Shown: positions 36,434 to 44,711 of the stretch, one piece after another
Layout: the number at the start of each line of letters is the position of its first letter
Position numbering within the stretch: position 1 is the stretch's first letter
Assembly (NCBI RefSeq): GCF_013409365.1
Contig: NZ_JACCBA010000001.1
Span: 62,001 to 126,000, forward strand
Direction of reading: 5' to 3'
From: Actinomadura luteofluorescens
GTDB taxonomy: Bacteria; Actinomycetota; Actinomycetes; Streptosporangiales; Streptosporangiaceae
DNA length: 64,000 nucleotides
The notes under the pieces: model-generated
Told to the model about the DNA's origin: nothing
What the model saw: only the letters and a program-made list of their open reading frames with translations
Databases searched by the model: none
Translations under genes and position numbers: made by a program

Positions 36434-37090
36434 TCAGGCGACCAGCGAACGCAGCCGCTCCAGGTCGACCTCGCGCAGCGAGGCGACCACCGTCCGTCCC
36501 GGCGCGGGAGGGATCGGCAGGAGGCCGGGGACGGCGACGGTGACGCACCCCGCCGCCTCCGCGGCCGCGACCCCGTTCGGGGAGTCCTCCAGGACCACGC
36601 AGCGGGCGGGGTCGGCGCCGAGCCGGGCGGCGGCGGTCAGGTACGGCTCGGGGTGGGGCTTGGTCCGGGCCACCTCGTCCCCGGCGACGCTGAGCGCGAA
36701 GTGCTCGCGGCCGACGGCGTCCAGCACCGGCTCGATCAGCCGCCGGTGGCTGGAGGACACCAGGGCCGCCGTCACCCCGGCGGCGCGGACCTCGGCGAGC
36801 AGCTCCTTGGCGCCCGGCATCATCGGGACGCAGGCGCCGAGCCGCTCGACCATGCCGTCCAGCATCCGCCGGCCGACCTCCTCGCGGGGGGCGTCCGCCC
36901 CGGTCAGCTCCAGCATGTAGTCGACGGCGAGGTAGAGGGAGCCGCCGACCAGCCGCTCCTGGTGGGCGGGGCTCCACTCGCCGCCGAGCCACGCCATGAC
37001 CTCCGACTCCACCTCCAGCCAGACGCGCTCGGAGTCGATGAGAAGGCCGTCCATGTCGAACAGCACGGCGTGGGGGCCGGCACCAGTCAC
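36434..37090 (-). CDS. HAD-superfamily sugar-phosphatase/phosphomutase-like hydrolase
   Basis: The 218-residue HAD hydrolase has nucleophile motif VLFDMDGLLIDSE (Asp12, Asp14), motif II VSSSHR, motif III Lys in TKPHPEPY, and motif IV VLEDSPNG. The helical cap domain (about 20-85) matches beta-phosphoglucomutase-like enzymes. GTG 37090 has GAGGGA 4 nt upstream. The ATG at 37135 is rejected because it lies over a TAGGGT -10 box. The exact substrate is unknown; a sugar phosphate is likely. Confidence 0.87.
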   Translation of the reverse strand: MTGAGPHAVLFDMDGLLIDSERVWLEVESEVMAWLGGEWSPAHQERLVGGSLYLAVDYMLELTGADAPREEVGRRMLDGMVERLGACVPMMPGAKELLAEVRAAGVTAALVSSSHRRLIEPVLDAVGREHFALSVAGDEVARTKPHPEPYLTAAARLGADPARCVVLEDSPNGVAAAEAAGCVTVAVPGLLPIPPAPGRTVVASLREVDLERLRSLVA

Positions 37091-37124
37091 AACTTCCCTC
37101 ACAGGTCGCACGAGCAGGGAAACC

Positions 37125-37130
37125 ACCCTA
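37125..37130 (-). promoter_or_regulatory. -10 box TAGGGT of the HAD gene
   Basis: The minus strand reads GGATAGGGTGG about 35 nt before the GTG at 37090. This places the transcription start inside the upstream part of the frame and supports the shorter protein. Confidence 0.5.
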
Positions 37131-37270
37131 TCCATGCGATCAAGGGACACTCCGGCCGGTGCCCCGCCGGACGGGCGGCGCCTCTTGGACGGGGTGTGCA
37201 AGAGACGGTGACGGATGGGACACCGGACCGATAGCGTTCCGGCAGTGACTACCAACGGGTAAGGAACGGC

Positions 37271-37732
37271 ATGAGCGCGTACCGCACCATCCTCGTCGGC
37301 ACCGACGGCTCCGACTCCTCGTTCCGCGCGGTCGACAAGGCCGCGCAGCTGGCCGCCGCCACGGGCGCCACCCTCCTGCTCGCCTCCGCCTACAGCCCCA
37401 TGCCCGAGCGCGAGCGCGCCAGCGCCTCCGACCGGCTCGGCGACCTGGCCTACAAGGTGCAGGGGTCCACCCCCGCCGACGACGCGCTGCGGGCCGCGCG
37501 GGAGCGGGCGGTCGCCGCCGGCGCCACCGACATCGAGCAGGAGGCCGTCGAGGGCGACGCCGTGGACGTGCTGTCGAAGCTGGCGAAGGAGCGCCCCGTC
37601 GACCTCATGGTGATCGGCAACCGGGGGCTCAACAGCCTCGCGGGCCGCATCCTCGGCTCCGTCCCGGCGAACCTGTCGCACCGCGCCTCCTGCGACGTGC
37701 TCATCGTGCACACCACTCCGCGCGGCAAGTGA
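37271..37732 (+). CDS. Universal stress protein (UspA family)
   Basis: The 153-residue single-domain Usp opens YRTILVGTDGSDSS. It has the ATP-binding signature GNRGLNSLAGRILGSVPANL (G-x2-G-x9-G-S), so it is the nucleotide-binding type. AAGGA lies before the ATG. It is a single gene between divergent and codirectional neighbours. Its targets are unknown. Confidence 0.93.
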   Translation: MSAYRTILVGTDGSDSSFRAVDKAAQLAAATGATLLLASAYSPMPERERASASDRLGDLAYKVQGSTPADDALRAARERAVAAGATDIEQEAVEGDAVDVLSKLAKERPVDLMVIGNRGLNSLAGRILGSVPANLSHRASCDVLIVHTTPRGK

Positions 37733-37838
37733 CGCCGCTCTCCCGGGGCCGGTGACCCGATCGTGACCCGGGTTCCGCCGCGGGCGTACAGGGCGGGGTC
37801 TGGCTTCCGGAGGGGTGGGGTACGTCATCGTCAGGACG

Positions 37839-37844
37839 TAGGCT
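37839..37844 (+). promoter_or_regulatory. -10 box TAGGCT upstream of the PAC2 gene
   Basis: TAGGCT lies 92 nt before the PAC2 GTG. The leader carries a possible 9-codon ORF (37859-37888, MSGAPDPRE) and C/G-rich runs that could fold. Confidence 0.4.
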
Positions 37845-37936
37845 GACAGCCACCGATCATGAGCGGGGCCCCCGACCCCCGGGAATGACGGCCCCCGTCG
37901 GTGACGCTGTACCTGGGCGTCGAAAGGAGGCAGCGC

Positions 37937-38779
37937 GTGGTCGAGCTCGAAAGCGTGCCGGAACTCGTCGATCCGGTGCTCGTGGCCGCCTTTGAGGGGT
38001 GGAACGACGCCGGGGAGGCCGCCAGCGGGGTGATCGCGCATCTGGAGTCGACCTGGGAGGCGGTGCCCATCGCCGAGCTCGATCCGGACGACTACTACGA
38101 CTTCCAGGTCACCCGCCCCATCGTGGAGATGAGCGACGGCGAGACCCGCGGTATCACCTGGCCGACGACCCGCGTGTCGTGGGCGCGGCTCCCGAACGGC
38201 AAGGACGTCGTGCTCCTGCACGGGATCGAGCCCAACATGCGGTGGCGGTCGTTCTGCCGCGAGCTGGTCGGGCTGATGCTGGAGCTCGAGATCCGCAACG
38301 TCGTGCTGCTCGGCGCGCTGCTCGCCGACGCCCCCCACACCCGGCCGGTCCCGGTCACCGGCGCCGCGTCCGAGGCGGGCCTGGTCAACACCCTGAACCT
38401 GGAGCCGGCCCGCTACGAGGGGCCGACCGGCATCCTCGGGGTGCTCCAGGACGCCTGCGCCAAGGCCGACCTCGACACCGTGTCGCTGTGGGCGGCCGTC
38501 CCGCACTACGTCGCCCAGCCCCCCTCCCCCAAGGCAACCCTCGCGCTGCTGCGCCGCGTCGAGGACCTCCTCGACGTCACCGTCCCGCTCGGCGAGCTGC
38601 CCGAGGAGGCCCGCGCCTGGGAGCACGGCGTCAATGAGCTCGCCGAGGAGGACTCGGAGGTCGCCGAGTACGTCCGCACCCTGGAGGAGCAGAAGGACGC
38701 CACGGAGCTGCCCGAGGCGAGCGGCGACGCCATCGCCCGCGAGTTCGAGCGCTACCTGCGCCGCCGCGACCCGGGCTGA
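37937..38779 (+). CDS. PAC2 family protein
   Basis: The 280-residue protein is a bacterial relative of eukaryotic proteasome assembly chaperone PAC2. Family blocks LVAAFEGWNDAGEAAS, VTRPIVEMSDG, GIEPNMRWRSFCREL and VVLLGALLADAPHTRPVPVTG are present, along with GPTGILGVLQDACAKADL. A perfect AAAGGAGG lies 6 nt before GTG 37937. Whether it acts on the proteasome in actinobacteria is not established; the family is often genomically near it. A strong bidirectional terminator follows. Confidence 0.9.
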   Translation: MVELESVPELVDPVLVAAFEGWNDAGEAASGVIAHLESTWEAVPIAELDPDDYYDFQVTRPIVEMSDGETRGITWPTTRVSWARLPNGKDVVLLHGIEPNMRWRSFCRELVGLMLELEIRNVVLLGALLADAPHTRPVPVTGAASEAGLVNTLNLEPARYEGPTGILGVLQDACAKADLDTVSLWAAVPHYVAQPPSPKATLALLRRVEDLLDVTVPLGELPEEARAWEHGVNELAEEDSEVAEYVRTLEEQKDATELPEASGDAIAREFERYLRRRDPG

Positions 38780-38829
38780 GCGCCGCGCCGCCCCCGCTGG
38801 GACGGCCTCCACCCTCCGCTGAACATGCG

Positions 38830-38871
38830 AGCGCCGGCGGGCCCGCCGAGACGGGCCCGCCGGCGCTTTTT
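38830..38871. terminator. Rho-independent terminator between PAC2 and mshC
   Basis: A perfect 16-bp stem (AGCGCCGGCGGGCCCG and its complement) with a 6-nt loop is followed by TTTTT. It serves the rightward PAC2 gene and can also act for leftward mshC, whose stop is 10 nt away. Confidence 0.88.
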
Positions 38872-38880
38872 CAGGCTGAG

Positions 38881-40116
38881 CTAGGGCCGGAGCGCGACGC
38901 CGAGGAGGGCGTCGACGATGGCGGCGGCCTGCGCCGGCGCGGCCTCGTCGGCGCCATCGGCGGAGGCCCAGGAGTCCACGGCCGCCAGCGCGGCCGGGGT
39001 GCCCAGATCGTCGGCCAGCGCCTCGCGGACCGCGGCGGCCAGCGGGGCGGCGGGCGGGCCGGACGGGCGGGCCGCGGCGGCGCGCCAGCGGCCGAGCCGC
39101 GCGGCCGCCTCGTCGAGGGCGTCCGGGGTCCACTCCCAGTCGGAGCGGTAGTGGTGGGCCAGCAGCGCCGTCCGGATCGCCATCGGGTCGGCGCCCGACT
39201 CCCGCAGCTTCGACACGAACACGAGGTTGCCGCGCGACTTCGACATCTTCTCGCCGTCCAGGCCGACCATGCCGGTGTGCACGTAGGCGCGGGCGTGCGG
39301 CCGCTCCCCCGTGGCGACCTGCGCGTGCGAGGCGCCCATCTCGTGGTGCGGGAACGCCAGGTCCGAGCCGCCGCCCTCGACGTCGAACGCCATGCCCAGG
39401 TACTCGATGGAGATCGCCGAGCACTCCACGTGCCAGCCGGGGCGCCCCTCGCCGAACGGCGAGTCCCAGCCGGGCTCGCCGGGCCGCCGCGCCATCCACA
39501 GCAGCGCGTCGAGGGGGTCGCGCTTGCCGGCCCGGTCCGGGTCGCCCCCGCGCTCGGCGAACAGCGGCGCCATCTCCTCCCGCGTAAGCCGGCTGACCTG
39601 GCCGAACGCCGGGTCGGAGGCGATGGGGAAGTAGACGTCGCCGTCCACCTCGTAGGCGGCGTCCCGGCCGCGCAGCTTCTCGATCATCTCGATGATCAGC
39701 GGGATCGACTCGACCGCGCCGACGTAGCGGTCGGGCGGCAGCACGCGCAGCGCGGTCATGTCGTCGCGGAAGAGCTGGATCTCCCGGTCGGCGAGCGCGC
39801 GCCAGTCCTCACCGGTCTGCCGGGCACGTTCCAGGAGCGGGTCGTCGACGTCGGTGGTGTTCTGGACGTAGTGGACCCGGTGGCCGAGGTCGCGCCACAC
39901 GCGGTTGACGAGGTCGAAGGCCAGGTAGGTGTTGGCGTGGCCGAGGTGCGTCGCGTCGTAGGGGGTGATCCCGCACACGTACATCCTGGCGGTGTCGCCC
40001 GGGGACGTGGGGCGCGTCGTCCCGGTGCCGGTGTCGTGCAGGCTGAGGGGCCGGGTCGCGGCGGGGAGCCCCGCGTCGGACAGGCTGGGGACTTCGGAGG
40101 CGGGCCACGATCGCAT
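38881..40116 (-). CDS. mshC: Mycothiol ligase MshC (cysteine:GlcN-Ins ligase)
   Basis: MshC joins cysteine to glucosaminyl-inositol in mycothiol synthesis. The 411-residue protein is CysRS-like with [20 protein letters not shown] (HIGH-type HLGH at 57-60, Zn ligand Cys48), WHVECSAIS and KMSKSRGN. The family N-terminal segment is present and the CysRS anticodon domain is absent, so it is MshC and not CysS. ATG 40116 follows TAAGCT by 6 nt (leaderless). PAC2-mshC adjacency is also seen in Mycobacterium and Streptomyces. Confidence 0.95.
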   Translation of the reverse strand: MRSWPASEVPSLSDAGLPAATRPLSLHDTGTGTTRPTSPGDTARMYVCGITPYDATHLGHANTYLAFDLVNRVWRDLGHRVHYVQNTTDVDDPLLERARQTGEDWRALADREIQLFRDDMTALRVLPPDRYVGAVESIPLIIEMIEKLRGRDAAYEVDGDVYFPIASDPAFGQVSRLTREEMAPLFAERGGDPDRAGKRDPLDALLWMARRPGEPGWDSPFGEGRPGWHVECSAISIEYLGMAFDVEGGGSDLAFPHHEMGASHAQVATGERPHARAYVHTGMVGLDGEKMSKSRGNLVFVSKLRESGADPMAIRTALLAHHYRSDWEWTPDALDEAAARLGRWRAAAARPSGPPAAPLAAAVREALADDLGTPAALAAVDSWASADGADEAAPAQAAAIVDALLGVALRP

Positions 40117-40122
40117 ACGGAA

Positions 40123-40128
40123 AGCTTA
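40123..40128 (-). promoter_or_regulatory. Leaderless -10 box TAAGCT of mshC
   Basis: The minus strand reads GGATAAGCT, 6 nt, ATG 40116. There is no Shine-Dalgarno. Confidence 0.55.
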
Positions 40129-40194
40129 TCCATGCGTACTTCGCGGCATGAATCCGAGATCGCGGCTTCCGCCCGACGGGCCGGCCCCGCCGCC

Positions 40195-41148
40195 TCAGCG
40201 GAGCCGGACGCGCGGGTCCAGCACCGAGTAGCCGATGTCGACCAGCAGGTTCGCGACGACGACGAACGACGTCACCAGCAGCGTCACCCCGATGATGACC
40301 GGGGTGTCGCCGAGCGCGATGGACTGGTAGACGAGCTGCCCCACGCCCTGCAGCCCGAACACCTTCTCGGTGACGATGGTGGAGCCGACCAGCGCGCCGA
40401 GGTCGATGCCGAGCTGGGTGACGACGGGGGCCAGCGCCGTCCGCAGCCCGTGCCGGGTGACGACGCGGCGCTCCGGCAGCCCCTTGGCCCGCGCCGTCCG
40501 CACGTAGTCCTCGCCGAGCGCGTCCAGCATCGCCCCGCGGGTGAGGCGCGTGTAGGTGGCGATCATGAGGAACGCCAGCGCGATCCACGGCAGGACGATC
40601 CGGCGCAGGAAGTGCTCCTGCAGCGGGGGCCCCGCCTCGAACAGGTGGACGGCGCCCCCGCCGAACCCCGCGGAGAACACGTGCAGCAGCGCGAGGGCCA
40701 TCACGAAGGGCGGGGTGGACAGGCCGATCAGCACGAACACGGTCGCGGCCCTGTCCCCCAGGCCGCGTGCCCGCGTCGCGCAGAGGACGCCGAGGAGCAC
40801 GCCGCCGGTGAACCACAGGACGGCGGCGCCCGCCACCAGGCACAGCGTCGTGGGGAGTCGCTGGCCGATCAGGACGGTGACCGGCATGCCGTTGATGTAG
40901 GAGTCGCCGAGGTCGCCGCGCAGCAGCCGTCCGGCGAACCGCCAGTACTGGACGAGGACGGGGCGGTCCAGCCCGAGGTTGCCGCGGATCTGGTCGAGGG
41001 TGTCGGCGGTGGCGCGCGGGCCGCCGATGACGCGCTCCACGGGGACGGGCGAGACGTGCAGGAACACGAAGACCAGCGTGGCCGTCAGCCACAGCACCAC
41101 GACCGCGTACAGCAGGCGGCGGAGGACGAACCGCGCCACGCGCCTCAC
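40195..41148 (-). CDS. Oligopeptide-type ABC permease, OppB/DppB family (orphan pair)
   Basis: The 317-residue permease starts FVLRRLLYAVVVLWLTATLVF. It has the EAA loop EDYVRTARAKGLPERRVV and ends SVLDPRVRLR, all as in OppB. GTG 41148 overlaps the stop of the upstream permease as GTGA; GTG 41139 is an alternative. No ATPase or binding protein accompanies the pair, so it probably borrows ATPases such as DppD/DppF encoded 9 kb away. It is clearly diverged in sequence from the window's DppB. Confidence 0.92.
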   Translation of the reverse strand: MRRVARFVLRRLLYAVVVLWLTATLVFVFLHVSPVPVERVIGGPRATADTLDQIRGNLGLDRPVLVQYWRFAGRLLRGDLGDSYINGMPVTVLIGQRLPTTLCLVAGAAVLWFTGGVLLGVLCATRARGLGDRAATVFVLIGLSTPPFVMALALLHVFSAGFGGGAVHLFEAGPPLQEHFLRRIVLPWIALAFLMIATYTRLTRGAMLDALGEDYVRTARAKGLPERRVVTRHGLRTALAPVVTQLGIDLGALVGSTIVTEKVFGLQGVGQLVYQSIALGDTPVIIGVTLLVTSFVVVANLLVDIGYSVLDPRVRLR

Positions 41149-42113
41149 CGCCCCCCGGGCGCGCGGTCGCCGCGCGGGTCGAAGGCGTCGCGGATGCCCT
41201 CGCCGAGCAGGTTGAACGCCAGCGTGGTCGCCAGCAGCAGGACGCCCGGGACGGCCAGCAGCCACCAGGCGGTCTGGAACACGTCGCCGCCCTCGCCGAG
41301 CATCGACCCCCAGCTCGGCATCGGCGGGCGCACCCCGACGCCGAGGAACGACAGCGTCGCCTCGAACACGATCGAGGCCGGGACCAGCAGCGAGGTCAGC
41401 ACGGTGACGTGCGCGGACAGGTTCGGCAGGACCTCGCCGAACATGATCCGCAGGTCGGAGGCGCCGAGCGCGCGGGCCGCCTCGATGAACTCCCGCCGCC
41501 TCAGCATGATCACCTGCCCGCGGATGACGCGGGCGACCGCGGCGAACGAGAAGAACGCGACGATGAGGATCGTCATGGTCAGGCCGGCGGCGACCGAGCT
41601 GATCTGGAAGGTGGTGGCCAGCACGATGGCCACCAGCAGGTACGGCAGGGCGAGCAGCATGTCCATGAGCCGGGCGAGCACGGTGTCCAGGGCGCCGCCC
41701 GCAAACCCGGCGAGCGTCCCGACCGCGGTTCCGGCGGCGGAGGCGGTCAGGGCCGCGAGGACCCCGACGGCCAGGGAGATCCGCGCGCCGTAGGCGGCGC
41801 GGACCAGGACGTCGCGGCCGAGCTGGTCGGCGCCGAGAGGGAACCGCGCGCCCGGCCCGCGCGGCCGCCCTCCGGCGTCCAGGCCGGTGCCGGGGAACGT
41901 CGCGTCGTAGGGGTGGCCGGTCAGGTGCGCCCACAGCGGCGCCAGCGCCGCGAACGCGAGGATCAGCGCGAGGACGGCGAGCGCCGCGACGGCGAGCCGG
42001 TCGCGGCGGAACCGGGTCCAGGCGAGCTGGCAGGGGGTGCGGCCGTCCACCGGCAGGGCCTCGTCCGGCGCCGTGCTCGGCCTGCGGGTCTCGACCTCGG
42101 CGTAGCTGCTCAT
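41145..42113 (-). CDS. Oligopeptide-type ABC permease, OppC/DppC family (orphan pair)
   Basis: The 322-residue permease has a cytoplasmic N-terminus, a first helix (LAVAALAVLALILAFAALAP), and the conserved FPLGADQLGRDVLVRAAYGAR. The EAA loop EFIEAARALGASDLRIM is present and it ends EGIRDAFDPRGDRAPGGR. It is the first gene of the two-gene unit. The upstream 160 nt has an AT-rich patch (TAGTTTGACTACCTAAT on the minus strand) that may hold the promoter. Confidence 0.92.
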   Translation of the reverse strand: MSSYAEVETRRPSTAPDEALPVDGRTPCQLAWTRFRRDRLAVAALAVLALILAFAALAPLWAHLTGHPYDATFPGTGLDAGGRPRGPGARFPLGADQLGRDVLVRAAYGARISLAVGVLAALTASAAGTAVGTLAGFAGGALDTVLARLMDMLLALPYLLVAIVLATTFQISSVAAGLTMTILIVAFFSFAAVARVIRGQVIMLRRREFIEAARALGASDLRIMFGEVLPNLSAHVTVLTSLLVPASIVFEATLSFLGVGVRPPMPSWGSMLGEGGDVFQTAWWLLAVPGVLLLATTLAFNLLGEGIRDAFDPRGDRAPGGR

Positions 42114-42272
42114 CGCGCCGCCGCGCGTGCCACCGCTGCCATCCGCACTCCCCGTCTGCCGATGACCCTCCGCGGGCGGCCCAGCCCCGACGAAGATCGC
42201 ATTAGGTAGTCAAACTAGCACCGAGCGTCATGTTCCGCAGCCGGAGCCGGCAAGTGGGCGGGACACCGTCCC

Positions 42273-43037
42273 TCAGCGCACGCGGGTCCAGGCGCGCGGG
42301 TCCCCGGGGACGGCGGAGAAGTCGTACCGGAGGCCGGTCCGGCCGAGGGCGACGAGGCTGACGGAGGTGGTGCCCCACACGCGGCCGTCGCCCAGGTCGA
42401 GCAGGGGAAGCAGGGCGCGGTGGTCGGCGCGGGGCAGCCCGTCGCCGTCCACCAGCGGCAGCCACGCGCCCCAGGCCCGCTCCAGCGGGTCCTCCAGGCG
42501 CGGTTCGGGCCGCGGCGCGGCGGCCAGAAGCGGCCGGAAGTGCGCGAGCCGCGCCGCCATGTAGGCGTCCTCGGTCTCGCCCTCCAGCTGGCCCTCCCCC
42601 TCCAGCCCGCTGTTGACGATCATGTGCAGGCCGGGGCCGAGCGCGCGCTCGGTGAGGGCCGTGCCGTCCCAGCTCCACAGCCGCACCCGGTCCGGTTCGG
42701 CGCCGACGAGGTGGAAGGGGTCGAACGCGGCGAGGTCGGGCCGCCCGAGCTTGCCGTCGGCGGCGACCCGCAGCGGCAGTTCCCCGCGCGAGGCCCGGCC
42801 GGCCTCGGGCGCCATCACGCCGCGGCCGTTCAGCACGACGGCGGCGCGCGGCGCGCCGGGGTCGACCGCGAGCCAGGTGCCGCCCGCGCGCAGGTCGCGG
42901 CCGCCGACGAGGCCGGGGCGGTCGGGCCAGTGCGGGCCGGGGGGCTCCCACGCGCGGGCGACGAACTCGTCGCGCACGCCCACGAGGAGCACCGGGACCG
43001 GGGAGGACGGGTCGACACTGATGATCGCCGTGCACAT
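42273..43037 (-). CDS. NRDE family protein (Ntn-hydrolase-like)
   Basis: The 254-residue protein begins MCTAIISVD, the N-terminal Cys2 of the NRDE family (transport and Golgi organisation 2-like), which has an Ntn-hydrolase fold. It then has VLLVGVRDEF, WLAVDPGAP, and HMIVNSGLE near the middle. It ends with a WGTTSVSLVALGRTGLRYDF segment typical of the family. The function is not known; the nucleophile suggests amidohydrolase activity. Upstream frame (MECSNWG) is rejected because Cys must follow the initiator Met. Confidence 0.85.
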   Translation of the reverse strand: MCTAIISVDPSSPVPVLLVGVRDEFVARAWEPPGPHWPDRPGLVGGRDLRAGGTWLAVDPGAPRAAVVLNGRGVMAPEAGRASRGELPLRVAADGKLGRPDLAAFDPFHLVGAEPDRVRLWSWDGTALTERALGPGLHMIVNSGLEGEGQLEGETEDAYMAARLAHFRPLLAAAPRPEPRLEDPLERAWGAWLPLVDGDGLPRADHRALLPLLDLGDGRVWGTTSVSLVALGRTGLRYDFSAVPGDPRAWTRVR

Positions 43038-43082
43038 GCCCCAATTGGAGCACTCCACCGAAATGCCGGACCCGGCGGGGCG

Positions 43083-43304
43083 GGCCTAGTAGGACCTGTC
43101 TCGAAGTGCCCGGCCACGCACGCGAACGCGTGACCTGCCCGGTGGAGCAAAGCCGAAGGTGAGCGGAGCCGGGCAGATCGCGAAGCGATGCCGCGTTCGC
43201 CCAGGCCAGGTCACCCAGCGAGCCGCAAGGCGAGCGAAGAGGGCCGGGCCTTTGAAACACAGCCGCAAGGCGAGCGAAGTGGGCCGGGGCTGAATCAACA
43301 CAGC
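43083..43304. repeat. Structured intergenic repeat region
   Basis: About 220 nt without a gene hold two near-identical 28-nt units (43221-43248 and 43261-43288, core AGCCGCAAGGCGAGCGAAG) and a third degraded copy (43151-43173). Perfect inverted pairs are GCGAACGCG/CGCGTTCGC (43122-43130 with 43192-43200), GTGACCTG/CAGGTCAC (43130-43137 with 43207-43214) and CTGCCCGG/CCGGGCAG (43135-43142 with 43169-43176). The arms cannot all pair at once, so alternative folds are possible. It may be a dispersed element or an RNA. No ORF is convincing. Confidence 0.65.
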
Positions 43305-44096
43305 CTAGAGCGGCGGCCAGGGGATGGCGGGCCAGTCCTCGGGCGGGTAGGGGTGGATGCGGTGCTTGAGCATCAGCTCGACGCGGCGCCGGGTGGCGTC
43401 GACCTCCTCGGCGGTGAGCAGCTCGGCGAGCCGCGCGCCCAGGGCGCCGCCGCGCAGGCCCGCGTCGACCCGGCCGAGCGCCTCGACGGCCTCGGAGGTG
43501 AGGGGTTTGCCGCGCCACTGCCACAGGACGGTGCGCAGCTTGTACTCGACGGAGAAGCAGACGCCGTGGTCGCAGCCGTACACGTGGCCGTCGCCGGGCG
43601 GCAGCAGATGGCCGATCTTGCGGTCGGCGTTGTTGACCACGGCGTCGAAGACCGCCATCCGGCGGACGGCCTCCTCGTCGGAGCGCGACAGGCCGACCAG
43701 GTCGACGTCGGGGTCGGGCTCCACCCACAGCTGGACCATGCCGGGCCCGTAGGGGCCGTCGCGGTGGACGGTCGGCGGGACGGTGTCCCAGCCCATCGCC
43801 TTGGAGACCTCGTAGGCGGCGACCTCCCGCTCGGCGAGCGTCCCGTCGGGGAAGTCCCACAGGGGACGCTCCCCCGCGACCGGCTTGTAGACGCAGTTGG
43901 CCGCGACCCCGTCGTGCTCGATCGCGCAGTAGAGGGTGGCGTTGGACGCCTGGACGAGCCGGCCCTCCACGGCGATGCGCCCGGCGGTCAGCAGCCGCTC
44001 GGCGGCGGCCGCGTCGCGCGGGGACACCCCGTGCCCGGCCTCGTCCCGCCCGCCTGCGTCGCCGGCGGGCGCCCGGCCCCGGGAGGACTGCGTCAT
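43305..44096 (-). CDS. SCO1664-type PI3/PI4-kinase-like family protein
   Basis: The 263-residue protein is of the actinobacterial SCO1664 family, annotated as related to phosphatidylinositol kinases. Its kinase-like motifs are CVYKPVAGERPLWDFPDGTL (ATP-lysine strand), AVFDAVVNNADRKIGH (catalytic-loop-like) and HVYGCDHGVCFS (metal Asp). GGGAG lies 9 nt before ATG 44096. It follows DUF3090 and the phosphatase in a conserved trio. The substrate is unknown. Confidence 0.85.
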   Translation of the reverse strand: MTQSSRGRAPAGDAGGRDEAGHGVSPRDAAAAERLLTAGRIAVEGRLVQASNATLYCAIEHDGVAANCVYKPVAGERPLWDFPDGTLAEREVAAYEVSKAMGWDTVPPTVHRDGPYGPGMVQLWVEPDPDVDLVGLSRSDEEAVRRMAVFDAVVNNADRKIGHLLPPGDGHVYGCDHGVCFSVEYKLRTVLWQWRGKPLTSEAVEALGRVDAGLRGGALGARLAELLTAEEVDATRRRVELMLKHRIHPYPPEDWPAIPWPPL

Positions 44097-44149
44097 GCGT
44101 TCATTCTCCCGGCCACGTCGTCCATGATCCAGCACAGCGGGGTGTCATC

Positions 44150-44698
44150 TCAGCCGAGGTATCCGTTCTGGCGGGGGCACACGTGCCCCTCGCTGTCGAG
44201 CGGCAGGCCGCACAGCGGGCACGGCGGCCGCCCCGCCGCGACCACCTTCAGGGCCCGCTCGGTGAAGGCCCGGGCCTGCGCCGCGCTGATCCGCACCCGC
44301 AGCACCGCGACGGCGGGGTCGTCCTCGCCTACCTCGGGCTCCTCGTCGGACTCGGTGACCTCCTGCGCCTCGATGACCACCTGCTCGTCGTCGGGGTCCC
44401 AGGCCAGCGCCATCGTGCCGACCTTGAACTCCTCCTCGACGGGCTGGTCGAGGGGGCCGTCGTCCTTGAGCTCGGACGGGGCGGCCGTGGGCACGGCGGG
44501 GTCCCCGCCGCTGCGCCGCAGGACCTCGTCCAGCAACTCCTCGAGCCGCTCGGCCAGCAGCGTCACCTGGAACTTCTCCAGGCCCACGCTGGTGACGCGG
44601 CGTCCGGAGCGCGCCTGCAGGTAGAACGCGCGGTCGCCGGGGCGCCCGACGGCGCCGGCGACGAAGCGCTCCGGCAGGTCGTAGGAGATGACGGGCAT
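44150..44698 (-). CDS. DUF3090 family protein with zinc ribbon
   Basis: The 182-residue protein starts MPVISYDLPERFVAGAVG and has RAFYLQARSG near the front. A C-terminal zinc-ribbon-like motif has Cys pairs in CPLCGLPLDSEGHVCPRQNG. The acidic middle is variable. ATG 44698 follows TAGGGT by 7 nt, and this box lies over the last codons of the phosphatase gene, so an internal promoter is likely. It belongs to the conserved trio with the SCO1664-type gene. The function is unknown. Confidence 0.88.
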   Translation of the reverse strand: MPVISYDLPERFVAGAVGRPGDRAFYLQARSGRRVTSVGLEKFQVTLLAERLEELLDEVLRRSGGDPAVPTAAPSELKDDGPLDQPVEEEFKVGTMALAWDPDDEQVVIEAQEVTESDEEPEVGEDDPAVAVLRVRISAAQARAFTERALKVVAAGRPPCPLCGLPLDSEGHVCPRQNGYLG

Positions 44699-44705
44699 GA
44701 CAAAG

Positions 44706-44711
44706 ACCCTA
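44706..44711 (-). promoter_or_regulatory. Leaderless -10 box TAGGGT of DUF3090, inside the upstream gene's end
   Basis: The minus strand reads TAGGGT, 7 nt, ATG 44698. It overlaps the stop region of the phosphatase gene. Confidence 0.5.

Noticed and set aside
37091..37135. ATG at 37135 as start of the HAD gene
   Set aside because: It lies over a TAGGGT -10 box. The GTG at 37090 has a Shine-Dalgarno and gives the normal family start.
38881..40116. Cysteinyl-tRNA synthetase for the MshC gene
   Set aside because: The protein is too short, lacks the anticodon-binding domain and has the PAC2 neighbour typical of mshC.
43221..43288. Two 28-nt repeats as a possible CRISPR remnant
   Set aside because: The spacer would be only about 12 nt, there are just two or three copies, and no cas genes are in the window.
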